Source: UBA1723 sp045642085 (GTDB taxonomy: Bacteria > Bacteroidota > Bacteroidia > Bacteroidales > Paludibacteraceae). Taken from it: a stretch of 64,000 nucleotides of DNA. The position numbers were made by a program, and so were the translations under genes. Below the pieces are notes generated by a model. It was not told where the DNA came from, ran no database searches, and was given only the letters and a program-made list of their open reading frames with translations. The stretch is from NCBI GenBank assembly GCA_045642085.1, contig JAZUIF010000131.1, forward strand, positions 21,704 through 85,703, read 5' to 3'. This document shows positions 1 through 9,184 of the stretch, one piece after another (positions within the stretch are counted from its first letter, which is position 1; every line of letters starts with the position of its first letter).

Positions 1-21
1 TCCTTTAATGATTAATTTCTG

Positions 22-29
22 CAAATGTA
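22..29 (-). promoter_or_regulatory. Possible -7 promoter box pointing left
   Basis: The plus strand reads CAAATGTA, which is TACATTTG on the minus strand and fits the Bacteroidota -7 consensus TAnnTTTG. No -33 TTTG is visible at the right distance. It would serve a gene left of the window. The rest of 1-298 is AT-rich, and I see no gene in it. Confidence 0.3.
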
Positions 30-298
30 CAACATTTTTAATTTAACCATTGGAAATTTGTGTTAAAAAACATTTACGTGAACGTTTTTTCTAATTTTCC
101 AAACATTCTCGCTACAAAATAAGACACAATTAAAAGGCGGATCAATCTAAAAATTCAGTAGAGCAAAACGACAAGAGAAAAAACATTACGTTTAGCAAAT
201 ATTAAAAGAATCCGCAATGAACTTTTAGTTTTTGACAAAAAGAAAAGCATTTTAAGTTAGTTTTTCACAAAAATAGTCTTTCTTATTTCATATTTTTA

Positions 299-306
299 TA
301 TATTTG
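299..306 (+). promoter_or_regulatory. -7 promoter box of tig
   Basis: TATATTTG matches TAnnTTTG and lies 69 bases before the trigger factor start codon. Transcription would begin near 313. No clear TTTG -33 box is present at 18-21 bases upstream. Confidence 0.5.
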
Positions 307-375
307 CATTCGCTTTTTGCACGAGCATATAAAAATGGAAGCAAAAGCAGTTAACAGAAAGTAATAATATTTAAT

Positions 376-1743
376 ATGAATATCGAAAAGAAAGTAATTG
401 ATGAAGTGAGCTTGCAGCTAACACTTAGCATCAATGAGGAAGATTACAAGGGAAGAGTTGACAATGCTCTTCGTTCATACCGTCAGAAGGCTAGCATCCC
501 AGGTTTCCGTCCTGGTAAAGCTCCAGCATCGTTGATCGACAAGATGTACCGCAAGAGTGCAATGGCAGAAGAGGTTAACAAGTTGGTTCCTGAAATGCTA
601 TCAAACTACATCAACGAGAACAAGCTTCGCGTACTAGGCGAGCCAATCTTGGCTGAGGGTCAGGAGTTGCTAGACTTTGAGAAGGATGTAAACTACACTC
701 TTACTTTCGACGTTGCATTGATCCCAGAGTACAAGGTTGCTCTAGACAAGAACATTAAGGTAGCTCAGTACGACATCGCTGTTGATGACAAGATGATCGA
801 CGAGACAATCAAGTCTTACGCTTCACGTTACGGTTCATACTCAGAAGGAGATGTTGTTACAGAGAACGATATCGTTAAGGCAACAGTTGTTGAGCTTGAG
901 AACGGCAAGGAGAAGGAAGGTGGCGTCAAGGTAGAAGAGGCTATCCTTTCACCAAAATATTTGAAGGATGAGGATCAGAAGAAGTTGTTCATCGGTGCAA
1001 AGAAGGGTGCTAAGCTAAACATCTCTTTGAAGGCATCTATGGCTGGCAACGAGGCTGAGATCGCATCATTCTTGAAGATCAAGAAGGAAGATGTTGCTAA
1101 TGTTAACGACGAGCTTTCTCTTGAGATCACTTCTATCTCACACTACACAGAGGCTGAGGTTAATCAGGAGTTGTTCGACAAGGCTCTTGGTGAGGGTGCT
1201 GTTAAGAATGAGGCTGAGTTCAGAGCTAAGATCAAAGAGGAACTTCAGGGTTCACTAACTGCTGATAGCGACTACAAGCTTAGCCTAGACGTAAGAGAGG
1301 CTATTCTTGATAAGATTAAGGATCAGAAGTTCCCAGATGCTATCTTCAAGAGATTCTTGAAGCTTAACAACAAGGAGCAGGCAGATAAGTTGTCTGACGA
1401 AGAGTTCGACAAGTCATATGCTAACGAGATCGACGAGATGAAGTGGATGCTTTACAAGGATGCTGTCCTTGTTGAGAACAAGGCAAAGATCGAGCAGGCT
1501 GACGTTATCGCATTCTGCAAGAAGGTTGCTAAGGCTCAGTTCGCTCAGTACGGTATGGTTGCAGTTCCTGATGATGTATTGGAGAACTACGCTCGCGAGA
1601 TGATGAAGAATCAGCAGCAGAGCCAGCAGATCGTTGAGAACATCAAGAACGAGAAGTTCATCGAGATCGCTAAGTCTAAGATCACATTGGAGAACAAAGC
1701 AATCTCTTTGGATGATTTCAGCGCAATGTTCCAGAACAAGTAA
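376..1743 (+). CDS. tig: Trigger factor, ribosome-associated chaperone
   Basis: Binds the ribosome near the exit tunnel and shields nascent chains. The N-terminal domain carries the ribosome-docking signature GFRPGKAP (residues 43-50), preceded by the SYRQKASIP stretch typical of the family. The central PPIase-like region is divergent, as is usual in Bacteroidota, and the long helical C-terminal arms follow. At 455 aa the length is close to the bacterial norm. Codon use is strongly biased (GAG, AAG, CTT, GCT), as expected for a highly expressed protein. It is the first gene of the tig-clpP-clpX chaperone/protease neighbourhood and is followed by its own terminator. Confidence 0.97.
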   Translation: MNIEKKVIDEVSLQLTLSINEEDYKGRVDNALRSYRQKASIPGFRPGKAPASLIDKMYRKSAMAEEVNKLVPEMLSNYINENKLRVLGEPILAEGQELLDFEKDVNYTLTFDVALIPEYKVALDKNIKVAQYDIAVDDKMIDETIKSYASRYGSYSEGDVVTENDIVKATVVELENGKEKEGGVKVEEAILSPKYLKDEDQKKLFIGAKKGAKLNISLKASMAGNEAEIASFLKIKKEDVANVNDELSLEITSISHYTEAEVNQELFDKALGEGAVKNEAEFRAKIKEELQGSLTADSDYKLSLDVREAILDKIKDQKFPDAIFKRFLKLNNKEQADKLSDEEFDKSYANEIDEMKWMLYKDAVLVENKAKIEQADVIAFCKKVAKAQFAQYGMVAVPDDVLENYAREMMKNQQQSQQIVENIKNEKFIEIAKSKITLENKAISLDDFSAMFQNK

Positions 1744-1767
1744 TCTACTAATCAGATTATCATACAA

Positions 1768-1797
1768 GAGACGTCGTAACAACGGCGTCTCTTTTTA
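1768..1797 (+). terminator. Terminator after tig
   Basis: GAGACG and CGTCTC arms with inner CG pairing are followed by a T-rich run (CTTTTTATTTT). The remaining gap to clpP (1798-2063) is AT-rich, and I see no gene in it. Confidence 0.8.
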
Positions 1798-2063
1798 TTT
1801 TACAAATCGTGGTAACAGCATAAGATTTCAGGCAATAACATTAGTAGTGACATGCAAAATAAATTATTGTCAAAAAACAGATAAGACATACAACGGCAAA
1901 TACATGTCGTCGAACATAAATAAGCATATATTTTCTTTGACTAAATCCATTAAAAATGGAATAAAAGGCCGTATTTATTGACAAAAACAGTGTTTTTTGA
2001 AAAAAGTTTAGTATCGAACAAAAAAAATGCTCGTTTTTATTGGATATTGATATTTTATTTCTT

Positions 2064-2071
2064 TAAGTTTG
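2064..2071 (+). promoter_or_regulatory. -7 promoter box of clpP
   Basis: TAAGTTTG fits TAnnTTTG. An ATTG lies 21 bases upstream as a weak -33 box. The box overlaps the upstream in-frame TTG at 2069, which argues that ClpP starts at the ATG at 2096 instead. Confidence 0.55.
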
Positions 2072-2095
2072 CATATAAGGAAAAAAGAAAGAAAA

Positions 2096-2767
2096 ATGAA
2101 GAACGATTTCAGAAAATTCGCAGTTGGACATTTAGGAATGAACGGTCTTGCATTGGACCAGTACACATCCCAGATTTCAAATAGCTATATATCTCCAAGC
2201 ATTTTGGAGGAGCGTCAGCTCAACGTCACTCAGATGGATGTTTTCTCACGTCTAATGATGGACAGAATCATCTTCTTGGGCGACCAGATCGACTCATATA
2301 CAGCAAATGTGGTTCAGGCCCAGCTACTATATCTTGAGTCGGCAAACCCAGGCAAGGACATCTCGATATATTTGAATTCACCTGGTGGTTCGGTATATGA
2401 TGGTTTAGGAATCTACGACACAATGCAGTTCATTTCATCGGACGTGTCAACAATATGCACAGGTCTTGCAGCATCAATGGCATCAGTATTGCTAGTGTCT
2501 GGAGCTAAAGGTAAGAGATATGCGTTGAAGCATTCACGCGTAATGATTCACCAGCCTATGGGAGGAGCCCAGGGACAGGCATCTGATATCGAAATCACAG
2601 CTCGCGAAATCTTGAAATTGAAACAAGAGCTATACACAATCATCGCAGACCACTCAGGTCAGTCATTCGACAAAGTGTGGGCTGATTCCGACCGTGACTG
2701 CTGGATGACAGCAGAAGAGGCCAAGGAGTATGGCATGATAGACGAGGTTTTGGTGAAGATGAAATAA
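2096..2767 (+). CDS. clpP: ATP-dependent Clp protease proteolytic subunit
   Basis: Serine protease subunit that forms the barrel degrading substrates fed by ClpX. Counting from the ATG at 2096, the catalytic Ser is S127 in GLAASMASV, the His is H152 in MIHQPMGG, and the Asp lies near D201 in the SDRDCWM segment. The protein is 223 aa; the extra N-terminal residues compared with E. coli ClpP are common in Bacteroidota. I reject the upstream TTG at 2069 because it lies inside the promoter box, while 2096 follows an A/G-rich leader. clpX begins three bases after the stop, so the two genes are co-transcribed. Confidence 0.96.
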   Translation: MKNDFRKFAVGHLGMNGLALDQYTSQISNSYISPSILEERQLNVTQMDVFSRLMMDRIIFLGDQIDSYTANVVQAQLLYLESANPGKDISIYLNSPGGSVYDGLGIYDTMQFISSDVSTICTGLAASMASVLLVSGAKGKRYALKHSRVMIHQPMGGAQGQASDIEITAREILKLKQELYTIIADHSGQSFDKVWADSDRDCWMTAEEAKEYGMIDEVLVKMK

Positions 2768-2770
2768 AAT

Positions 2771-4003
2771 ATGGCAGGACATAACACTGATAGATGTAGT
2801 TTCTGTGGCCGCACATCCAAAGAGTGCAATGTGCTACTTGAAGGATTGAGCGGAAAGATTTGCGACGTTTGCGTGCAGCAGGCATATACAATGTTGCCAA
2901 ATCTGACACAAGAAAAGAATGGGAAAAACAAATCCGGATTCGACGCCAAGCTTCCTACACCAAAGGAGATCGTCGAATATATGGATCAATATGTTATCGG
3001 TCAGGAAACAGCAAAGAAAGTATTGTCGGTGGCTGTTTACAACCACTACAAGCGCTTAAAACAAGATATTGAAGACGACGGTGTTGAGATTGAAAAATCA
3101 AACATCATCATGGTCGGACCGACAGGTACAGGTAAGACATTACTTGCCCGCACCATCGCAAAGCTACTAAACGTACCGTTCACCATCGTCGACGCCACTG
3201 TATTCACAGAGGCTGGTTATGTAGGTGAGGACATCGAAAGTATCTTGACTCGTCTGCTTCAGGTGTCAGACTACGATGTAGAGTCGGCACAGCGAGGCAT
3301 CGTCTTCATCGATGAAATAGATAAGATAGCAAGAAAGGGAGACAATCCGTCAATCACACGAGATGTGAGCGGAGAAGGTGTTCAGCAGGGATTGCTTAAA
3401 TTGTTGGAAGGTTCGATTGTAAACGTGCCACCACAGGGAGGTAGAAAGCATCCCGACCAGAAGATGATTCAGGTAGACACAAAGAATATTCTATTTATAT
3501 GTGGAGGAGCGTTCGACGGCATCGAGAGAAAGATTGCCATGAGAATGAACACAAAAGCAGTGGGATACAGTGTCGCAAGAGGAAAGAATGCTCAAATTTC
3601 ATTGGACGACATCATCCAGTATGTGTCTCCACACGATTTGAAGTCGTTCGGACTAATTCCAGAGATCATTGGTCGTCTACCATTGCTCACACATCTTGAC
3701 AAACTGGATTCAGCAGCATTACGCAGAATCCTTGTCGAGCCAAAGAATTCTATCATCAAGCAATATGTCAAACTTATGGAGATGGATGGTGTGACACTTT
3801 CATTTACAGATGAGACACTTGACTTGATTGTTGAGAAAACTGTGGAGTGCAAACTTGGAGCCAGAGGTTTGAGATCAATCGTCGAGATGATTATGACCGA
3901 CGTAATGTTTGAGACACCTTCAAAGAAAGTCAAGAGCGTAGAAATCACAAAAGATTATGCGCTTAAGAAGCTTGAGAATCTAAGTTTGACAGCAGAATCT
4001 TAA
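2771..4003 (+). CDS. clpX: ATP-dependent Clp protease ATP-binding subunit ClpX
   Basis: AAA+ unfoldase that recognises and threads substrates into ClpP. The N-terminal C4 zinc-binding domain is visible (CSFCGR then ICDVCVQ, about residues 10-37). Next come the Walker A motif GPTGTGKT, the pore-region segment GYVGEDIES, the Walker B motif FIDEIDKI and the sensor/arginine segment GARGLRSIVE. The length, 410 aa, is normal. It sits directly after clpP in the usual operon. Confidence 0.97.
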   Translation: MAGHNTDRCSFCGRTSKECNVLLEGLSGKICDVCVQQAYTMLPNLTQEKNGKNKSGFDAKLPTPKEIVEYMDQYVIGQETAKKVLSVAVYNHYKRLKQDIEDDGVEIEKSNIIMVGPTGTGKTLLARTIAKLLNVPFTIVDATVFTEAGYVGEDIESILTRLLQVSDYDVESAQRGIVFIDEIDKIARKGDNPSITRDVSGEGVQQGLLKLLEGSIVNVPPQGGRKHPDQKMIQVDTKNILFICGGAFDGIERKIAMRMNTKAVGYSVARGKNAQISLDDIIQYVSPHDLKSFGLIPEIIGRLPLLTHLDKLDSAALRRILVEPKNSIIKQYVKLMEMDGVTLSFTDETLDLIVEKTVECKLGARGLRSIVEMIMTDVMFETPSKKVKSVEITKDYALKKLENLSLTAES

Positions 4004-4040
4004 ATTTCATTTAAAAATACGGAAATGAGATTAAAAGAAT

Positions 4041-4071
4041 TTTGCGTTTGTGTAATTTAGCATTAAATTTG
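4041..4071 (+). promoter_or_regulatory. Consensus promoter overlapping the recQ leader
   Basis: TTTG (4041-4044), 19 bases, then TAAATTTG (4064-4071) is an almost exact Bacteroidota promoter. The predicted transcription start, near 4078, falls on the recQ start codons (4077 and 4080). The same bases TTTGGAG also look like a ribosome binding site, so either recQ can be leaderless or the main message comes from upstream. Confidence 0.5.
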
Positions 4072-4079
4072 GAGATATG

Positions 4080-6284
4080 ATGACAAAGGAAGAATTACAT
4101 AAGGAGCTAAAATATCATTTTGGATTCGACTCTTTTAAGGGTAACCAAGAGGATATTATCATGAACGTACTTAGCGGTAACGACACATTCGTGTTGATGC
4201 CGACAGGTGGCGGCAAATCATTGTGTTACCAATTGCCATCATTGATTATGGATGGCACTGCCATTGTTATATCTCCATTGATTGCGTTGATGAAGAATCA
4301 AGTCGACGCTATGCGAAATTTCAGTGAAGAACGTGGAATCGCTCATTTTTTGAACTCGTCACTGTCGAAAGCTGAAGTCGACAGTGTCAAGACAGACATA
4401 ATAGAGAAAAGAACAAAATTACTATATGTTGCGCCAGAGTCGTTGACAAAAGACGAATATATTGAGTTTTTGCAGAACGTGAAAATCTCATTTTATGCCG
4501 TAGACGAGGCACACTGTATTTCTGAATGGGGACATGATTTCCGTCAGGAGTACCGTAATATCCGCCCTATCATCGACCGTATCGGACAAAAAGTGGGTGT
4601 GATAGCGCTTACAGCCACAGCGACTCCAAAGGTTCAGCACGACATCCAGAAAAGTCTAGGAATGAAAGACGCGAAAGTATTCAAATCTTCATTCAACCGC
4701 TCTAACCTTTACTATGAGGTTAAGCCGAAGACAAAGGATGTCGACAAAGATCTTATCAAGTTTATCCGAGCAAACCACGGCAAAAGCGGAATCATCTATT
4801 GTTTGAGCCGCAAACAGGTGGAAGACCTTGCAGAGACATTGAATCTCAACGGCATTAAAGCCAGACCATACCACGCAGGTATGGATGCCCAAGTGAGAAG
4901 CGACAATCAGGATGATTTTCTTCTTGAAAAAGTAGACGTGATTGTAGCGACAATCGCATTCGGAATGGGAATCGACAAACCAGATGTAAGGTATGTCATC
5001 CACTACGATATACCAAAGAGTTTGGAAGGCTACTACCAAGAGACTGGCCGAGCAGGAAGAGATGGCGGAGAGGGACGATGCATCGCATATTACTGCGAAG
5101 AAGACCTCAAGAAACTTGAGAAGTTCACACAAAGTAAAAATGGTTCAGAAAAAGAAATAGGCAAACAATTATTAGCTGAGACACAGATGTATGCCACGAC
5201 AACTATGTGCCGCAGAAAAATATTGCTTCATTATTTCGGTGAAGAATATGTAGAAGATAATTGTGGAAATTGCGATAATTGTTTAAATCCAAAGAAAACA
5301 GTGGAGGCAAAAGAGTTACTAAGCACGGTATTGGAAACCGTTGTAGCTTTAGGAGAGCAGGAGAAAATTGATTATGTGATCGACATCATCATGGGTAGAG
5401 AAACACCTATGATTGTTGAGTTGAATCAACATGAGGAGATTGACACTTTTGGTGAAGGAAAGTCAGAGCCAGAATCAACATGGCAGACTGTAATCCAAGA
5501 GGCCATCGTAGCAGGATACCTTAAGAAAGATGTTGAGAGCTATGGCAACTTGAAGATTACTCCTGATGGAAAGAAATTCTTGTCTAAGCCAAAGAGCTTT
5601 AAGATCAATATCGTAGATGAAGAAGATATTGACGATATTGATATTGAAAACATTCCTCAGACAGGAGATGCAGACTCATGTGCAGTAGATCCAGAGTTGT
5701 TCTCAATGCTTAAGGATTTGAGAAAGAAGATGGCAAACCAGATGGAGATTCCACCATTTGTTATTTTCCAGGATCCAGCATTGGAGGCAATGGCTACTAC
5801 TTATCCAATCAACTTGGACGAGTTGGCCAACATACCAGGTGTCGGACAAGGTAAGGCAAAGAAGTTCGGTAAGGAATTCGTCGACGTTATACGCAGACAT
5901 GTAGAGGAGAACGAAATCCAGAGACCTGAGGATTTCAGAATCCGTACAGCTCCAAGCAAATCAAAGATAAAGGTTGAGATTCTTAATGCCATCGACCTAA
6001 AGAAGCCGCTTGACGAGTGGGCTGCAGGTAGAGGCATTGAATTTGACGACATGCTTACAGAAATCGAGTCTATTGTCAACTCTGGTCCAGACACACCACC
6101 AGACATCAGCTACTTCATCGAGCAGGTGATGGATGAGGACAGAGTAGATGAGATCTACGACTACTTCAAAGATGAAGCAGAATCAGACGACATCGACTCA
6201 GCAATTGAAAATTTAGGAGGCGACTATACAGAAGAGGAAGTTCGTCTTGTAAGAATAAAATTTTTGACAGAATTAGGTAGTTAA
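4080..6284 (+). CDS. recQ: ATP-dependent DNA helicase RecQ
   Basis: 3'-5' superfamily 2 helicase of recombinational repair. It has Walker A PTGGGKS (about residues 41-47), DEAH (142-145), TATATPK, and the motif V/VI block YHAGMDAQ to ETGRAGRDG. The RecQ-specific zinc-binding cysteines follow (CRRKILLHYF then CGNCDNC), then the winged-helix region and an HRDC domain (LDELANIPGVGQGKAKKFG). The 734-aa length with an extra acidic C-terminal region is usual for Bacteroidales RecQ and longer than the E. coli protein. Two consecutive ATGs occur (4077 and 4080); I chose the second, and the choice changes one residue. Confidence 0.95.
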   Translation: MTKEELHKELKYHFGFDSFKGNQEDIIMNVLSGNDTFVLMPTGGGKSLCYQLPSLIMDGTAIVISPLIALMKNQVDAMRNFSEERGIAHFLNSSLSKAEVDSVKTDIIEKRTKLLYVAPESLTKDEYIEFLQNVKISFYAVDEAHCISEWGHDFRQEYRNIRPIIDRIGQKVGVIALTATATPKVQHDIQKSLGMKDAKVFKSSFNRSNLYYEVKPKTKDVDKDLIKFIRANHGKSGIIYCLSRKQVEDLAETLNLNGIKARPYHAGMDAQVRSDNQDDFLLEKVDVIVATIAFGMGIDKPDVRYVIHYDIPKSLEGYYQETGRAGRDGGEGRCIAYYCEEDLKKLEKFTQSKNGSEKEIGKQLLAETQMYATTTMCRRKILLHYFGEEYVEDNCGNCDNCLNPKKTVEAKELLSTVLETVVALGEQEKIDYVIDIIMGRETPMIVELNQHEEIDTFGEGKSEPESTWQTVIQEAIVAGYLKKDVESYGNLKITPDGKKFLSKPKSFKINIVDEEDIDDIDIENIPQTGDADSCAVDPELFSMLKDLRKKMANQMEIPPFVIFQDPALEAMATTYPINLDELANIPGVGQGKAKKFGKEFVDVIRRHVEENEIQRPEDFRIRTAPSKSKIKVEILNAIDLKKPLDEWAAGRGIEFDDMLTEIESIVNSGPDTPPDISYFIEQVMDEDRVDEIYDYFKDEAESDDIDSAIENLGGDYTEEEVRLVRIKFLTELGS

Positions 6285-6292
6285 TTAGAAAA

Positions 6293-7198
6293 ATGAAACC
6301 AACATTATTAGTTTTGGCAGCCGGAATGGGTAGTCGTTACGGCACATTGAAGCAGCTCGATGGAGTTGGTCCAAGTGGTGAAACAATCATGGATTATTCA
6401 ATCTATGACGCAGTTAGAGCAGGATTCGGCAAGGTAGTATTTGTTATCCGTCGTGATTTTGAAAAAGATTTCAACGAGAAAATCTTGTCTAAATACAAAG
6501 GTGTTGTAGAGGTGCAGACAGTTTTCCAGGCTTTGGATTGCTTACCTGCAGGTTATAGCGTTCCAGAAGGACGTGAGAAGCCATGGGGAACAAACCACGC
6601 AATCTTGGTTGCAAAGGATGCTGTTAAGACTCCATTCGCAGTTATCAACGCAGATGATTTCTATGGCAAAGAGAGCTTCGAGATTCTTGCTAAGGCATTG
6701 ATCGCTCTTGATGGCAAGAAGAACGACTACTGCATGGTTGGCTACCGTCTTGGAAACACTCTTTCTGAGAGTGGTACAGTATCAAGAGGTGTTTGCCACA
6801 CAGACAGCAACGGTTGCCTTTCTACAGTTGAGGAGCACTATGAAATCCACAGAAAGGGTAATGAAGTAATCTTCAAGAACCAGACAACAGGTGATTTCAA
6901 CAGCATCGACGAGAACCTTCCTGTATCTATGAACATGTGGGGATTCACTCCTGACTATTTCGTACATTCAGAGGCTGATTTCAAGGTATTCCTTGACGGC
7001 GTTAACGGAAACTTGAAGGCTGAGTATGGTATCCCAACAATGGTAAACAAGCTTATCCAGACTAAGACAGCAACAATCAAGGTGCTTGACACTCCATGCA
7101 AATGGTTCGGTGTGACTTACAAGGAAGACCGTCCAATGGTGGTTTCTAAGATCGAGTCGCTTGTCGCATCTGGCGTTTATCCAAAGAAATTGTTCTAA
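6293..7198 (+). CDS. Nucleotidyltransferase family protein (sugar-1-phosphate NTase-like)
   Basis: The N-terminus LAAGMGSRYGTLKQL is the nucleotide-binding GxGxR/K signature of sugar-1-phosphate nucleotidyltransferases, which make NDP-sugars. NADDFYG (about residues 118-124) supplies the metal-binding Asp. The C-terminal part contains TPCKWFGVTYKEDRP, seen in the Bacteroidota family usually labelled nucleotidyltransferase. The exact sugar cannot be read from the sequence. It starts 8 bases after recQ, so it is probably transcribed with it, and it is followed by a strong terminator. Confidence 0.85.
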   Translation: MKPTLLVLAAGMGSRYGTLKQLDGVGPSGETIMDYSIYDAVRAGFGKVVFVIRRDFEKDFNEKILSKYKGVVEVQTVFQALDCLPAGYSVPEGREKPWGTNHAILVAKDAVKTPFAVINADDFYGKESFEILAKALIALDGKKNDYCMVGYRLGNTLSESGTVSRGVCHTDSNGCLSTVEEHYEIHRKGNEVIFKNQTTGDFNSIDENLPVSMNMWGFTPDYFVHSEADFKVFLDGVNGNLKAEYGIPTMVNKLIQTKTATIKVLDTPCKWFGVTYKEDRPMVVSKIESLVASGVYPKKLF

Positions 7199-7218
7199 TC
7201 AAACAATATTCATCAAAA

Positions 7219-7246
7219 GGGAGCGCCGCAAACGCTCCCTTTTTTA
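7219..7246 (+). terminator. Terminator of the recQ-nucleotidyltransferase unit
   Basis: Perfect 7-bp stem GGGAGCG / CGCTCCC with a seven-base loop, followed by six T. Confidence 0.9.
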
Positions 7247-7316
7247 TTATCAAGCGACGTGAAGGCAACAAACACGTCGGGTCACCAAATTTGATTACAT
7301 TAAAATTTAACCAACC

Positions 7317-8153
7317 ATGAATAGGATAAAGAGGATTTTTATGACGTTGATTACATTATTAGCGTCAATCAATATATTTGCAGCAACCAACACCAAAGCC
7401 ATCGCAGACACATTCTGTATCACCAACCATGATATCAACCGTTTGGTATCGGAGGACTATGTCAATAAAAATGGTGATTTGAAGCAGAAATATTACGCTG
7501 AACTGAAAAATGGGGTTATCCATAAAGACATTCCAAAGAAAGCCCATATCAGCAAAAGCGACTATACATACGTTGGGGATGCCAATAAAAGCGACGTCAC
7601 CGTCGGATTATATCTGATTGTAAAAAAAGGACAAAGCAGAATAGTCAGAGATGTTAATGGGAAAAAAACTTGCAAGCTTCCTGCAACATCAAATATACAC
7701 ACATCAAACTCATTTGCTGCCTTTCCTCAGAACAATGATGTCACATGTGTACAAAAGATATTAAAGGTGAAAGATGGAGACACGTTCGACTACCTAGACT
7801 GTAACGGAGAGATTCACACCGTACGTATGGCAGGTATTGACACTCCAGAAAAGGGGCAACCGTTTGCCAACAAAGCAAAAGAAAAACTCTCTACTCTACT
7901 CCATTCTGGCAAAATAACTATGTTACGCACTGGTTCAGGAAACCACCACAGATTGGCCATGGAAGTTTTTGTCGACGGGATTGATATTAATCTAGAACTC
8001 GTCAAATGCGGTCTTGCATGGAGAGAGCCACGCTTCGACAAAGCTGGAAAATACATTCAAGCTGAAGCAGAAGCTAAGAAAGCCAAAATCGGGTTATGGA
8101 GTGATCCACATAGTGTAGCTCCATGGGAATATAGAGCAAGCAAGAAGAAATAA
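7317..8153 (+). CDS. Secreted thermonuclease (SNase)-like domain protein
   Basis: A signal peptide (residues 1-23, hydrophobic LITLLASINIFAA) points to export. The N-terminal half has no recognisable domain. Residues about 143-272 form a staphylococcal-nuclease-like OB fold: VKDGDTF, VRMAGIDTPEKGQPF (Arg, Asp and Glu in the catalytic spacing), HHRLAMEVFVDG (the second active-site Arg position) and ELVKCGLAW. The key residues look intact, so phosphodiesterase activity on nucleic acid is plausible, acting in the periplasm or outside the cell. It is monocistronic and ends at a bidirectional hairpin. Confidence 0.85.
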   Translation: MNRIKRIFMTLITLLASINIFAATNTKAIADTFCITNHDINRLVSEDYVNKNGDLKQKYYAELKNGVIHKDIPKKAHISKSDYTYVGDANKSDVTVGLYLIVKKGQSRIVRDVNGKKTCKLPATSNIHTSNSFAAFPQNNDVTCVQKILKVKDGDTFDYLDCNGEIHTVRMAGIDTPEKGQPFANKAKEKLSTLLHSGKITMLRTGSGNHHRLAMEVFVDGIDINLELVKCGLAWREPRFDKAGKYIQAEAEAKKAKIGLWSDPHSVAPWEYRASKKK

Positions 8154-8155
8154 AA

Positions 8156-8189
8156 GAAGCCACGACAATCAAATGATTATCGTGGCTTC
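8156..8189. terminator. Bidirectional terminator between convergent genes
   Basis: GAAGCCACGA / TCGTGGCTTC, extended by AATC / GATT, with A-rich and T-rich flanks on both sides. It serves the SNase gene (+) and the envelope gene ending at 8209 (-). Confidence 0.85.
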
Positions 8190-8208
8190 TTTATAATTTA
8201 TAGAAATC

Positions 8209-8988
8209 TTAGAACACACATTTAGGACATCTTATCCAAGATCTGTAAAAATCCATTGAATAACGAAGGTATTGCAATTCTTCAGACGTTATAGCCATCT
8301 CTCTTCTCTCTCCAGAATTGTCATAAACCACTTTAGCTGAATCAGCATAATACAAAGCCCAAGCCAATTTTTGATATTCGCTCAGATTAATATAATATGC
8401 AGCTGAATATTTTTCATTATATCCAGGATATAGGTCTGGTTTTTCAGAAATGACAAATTCATCTCCTTCATCAACAGATATTACTAGTTTTTTGATATCC
8501 AGTTTTACAGAATCAACAATCGTCATATTCAATGGCAAATTAGTATATACCTGTCCCTTATTAAAGACACCGACATAAGCATAAAAGCATCTCATATTAG
8601 AATACCTTTTCCCATTGATACTAGGTGCACATTTGGGATAATAGAAATCTGATTTATCATTTTTTTCCAAAATGAAATGACATTTCAATTCATTGATAGA
8701 TGCAGTATCTATTGTGTATTTGTCCCTTACAATAGGTTTTCTAGACTTAAATTTTAGTTCACTTTTCTTCTCCTTATTCACAACAATGACAGGTACTGTA
8801 TCTTTTGCTGAAACTTTTACAGAATTTTTTACTGTATCTGACTCAATATGCTCTACGGTCACAGTCGAATCTGGTTCTGTGGAATTCATCAGATCCTTTT
8901 TATATTTATCAATAACTTCTGGATTATTATAAACATATAATAACATGACGCCAACAAACGCCAAAAGAAATCTAAAAAAATTTTTCAT
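8209..8988 (-). CDS. Hypothetical membrane-anchored protein
   Basis: I do not recognise the family. Starting at the Met at 8988 the protein is about 259 aa: a short basic N-terminus, one hydrophobic segment (FFRFLLAFVGVMLLYVY), then a hydrophilic region predicted to be periplasmic. An earlier ATG at 9024 would add twelve residues before the basic segment, which is less likely for a membrane anchor. Single-gene unit; a possible -7 box (TAGCTTTG on the minus strand, 9096-9103) lies about 110 bases upstream. Confidence 0.7.
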   Translation of the reverse strand: MKNFFRFLLAFVGVMLLYVYNNPEVIDKYKKDLMNSTEPDSTVTVEHIESDTVKNSVKVSAKDTVPVIVVNKEKKSELKFKSRKPIVRDKYTIDTASINELKCHFILEKNDKSDFYYPKCAPSINGKRYSNMRCFYAYVGVFNKGQVYTNLPLNMTIVDSVKLDIKKLVISVDEGDEFVISEKPDLYPGYNEKYSAAYYINLSEYQKLAWALYYADSAKVVYDNSGERREMAITSEELQYLRYSMDFYRSWIRCPKCVF

Positions 8989-9130
8989 GACAATAAAAAT
9001 TGGGATTATATAGCAGTTATCCAAATGAGGATTATTTATTTGGTTATTGCAACTTTAACCTTCACCAAAGCAACCTCAGATAATAACGATTTTATCAAAG
9101 CTATTGTATTGGGACTGACTAATATTAAAC

Positions 9131-9158
9131 AAAAGAGCGAGTTTTTCAACCCGCTCCT
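9131..9158 (-). terminator. Terminator after the PorT-like gene
   Basis: On the minus strand GAGCGGGTT / AAACTCGCTC (one mismatch) is followed by TTTTGTTT. It lies about 30 bases downstream of the gene ending at 9185. Confidence 0.7.
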
Positions 9159-9184
9159 TAATTATATCTTTATCTGATTCAGAA

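Noticed and set aside
1634..2184. Two plus-strand frames of 115 and 68 codons between tig and clpP
   Set aside because: The first lies mostly inside tig in another frame and runs through its terminator; the second overlaps the clpP promoter and start. Neither resembles a protein family.
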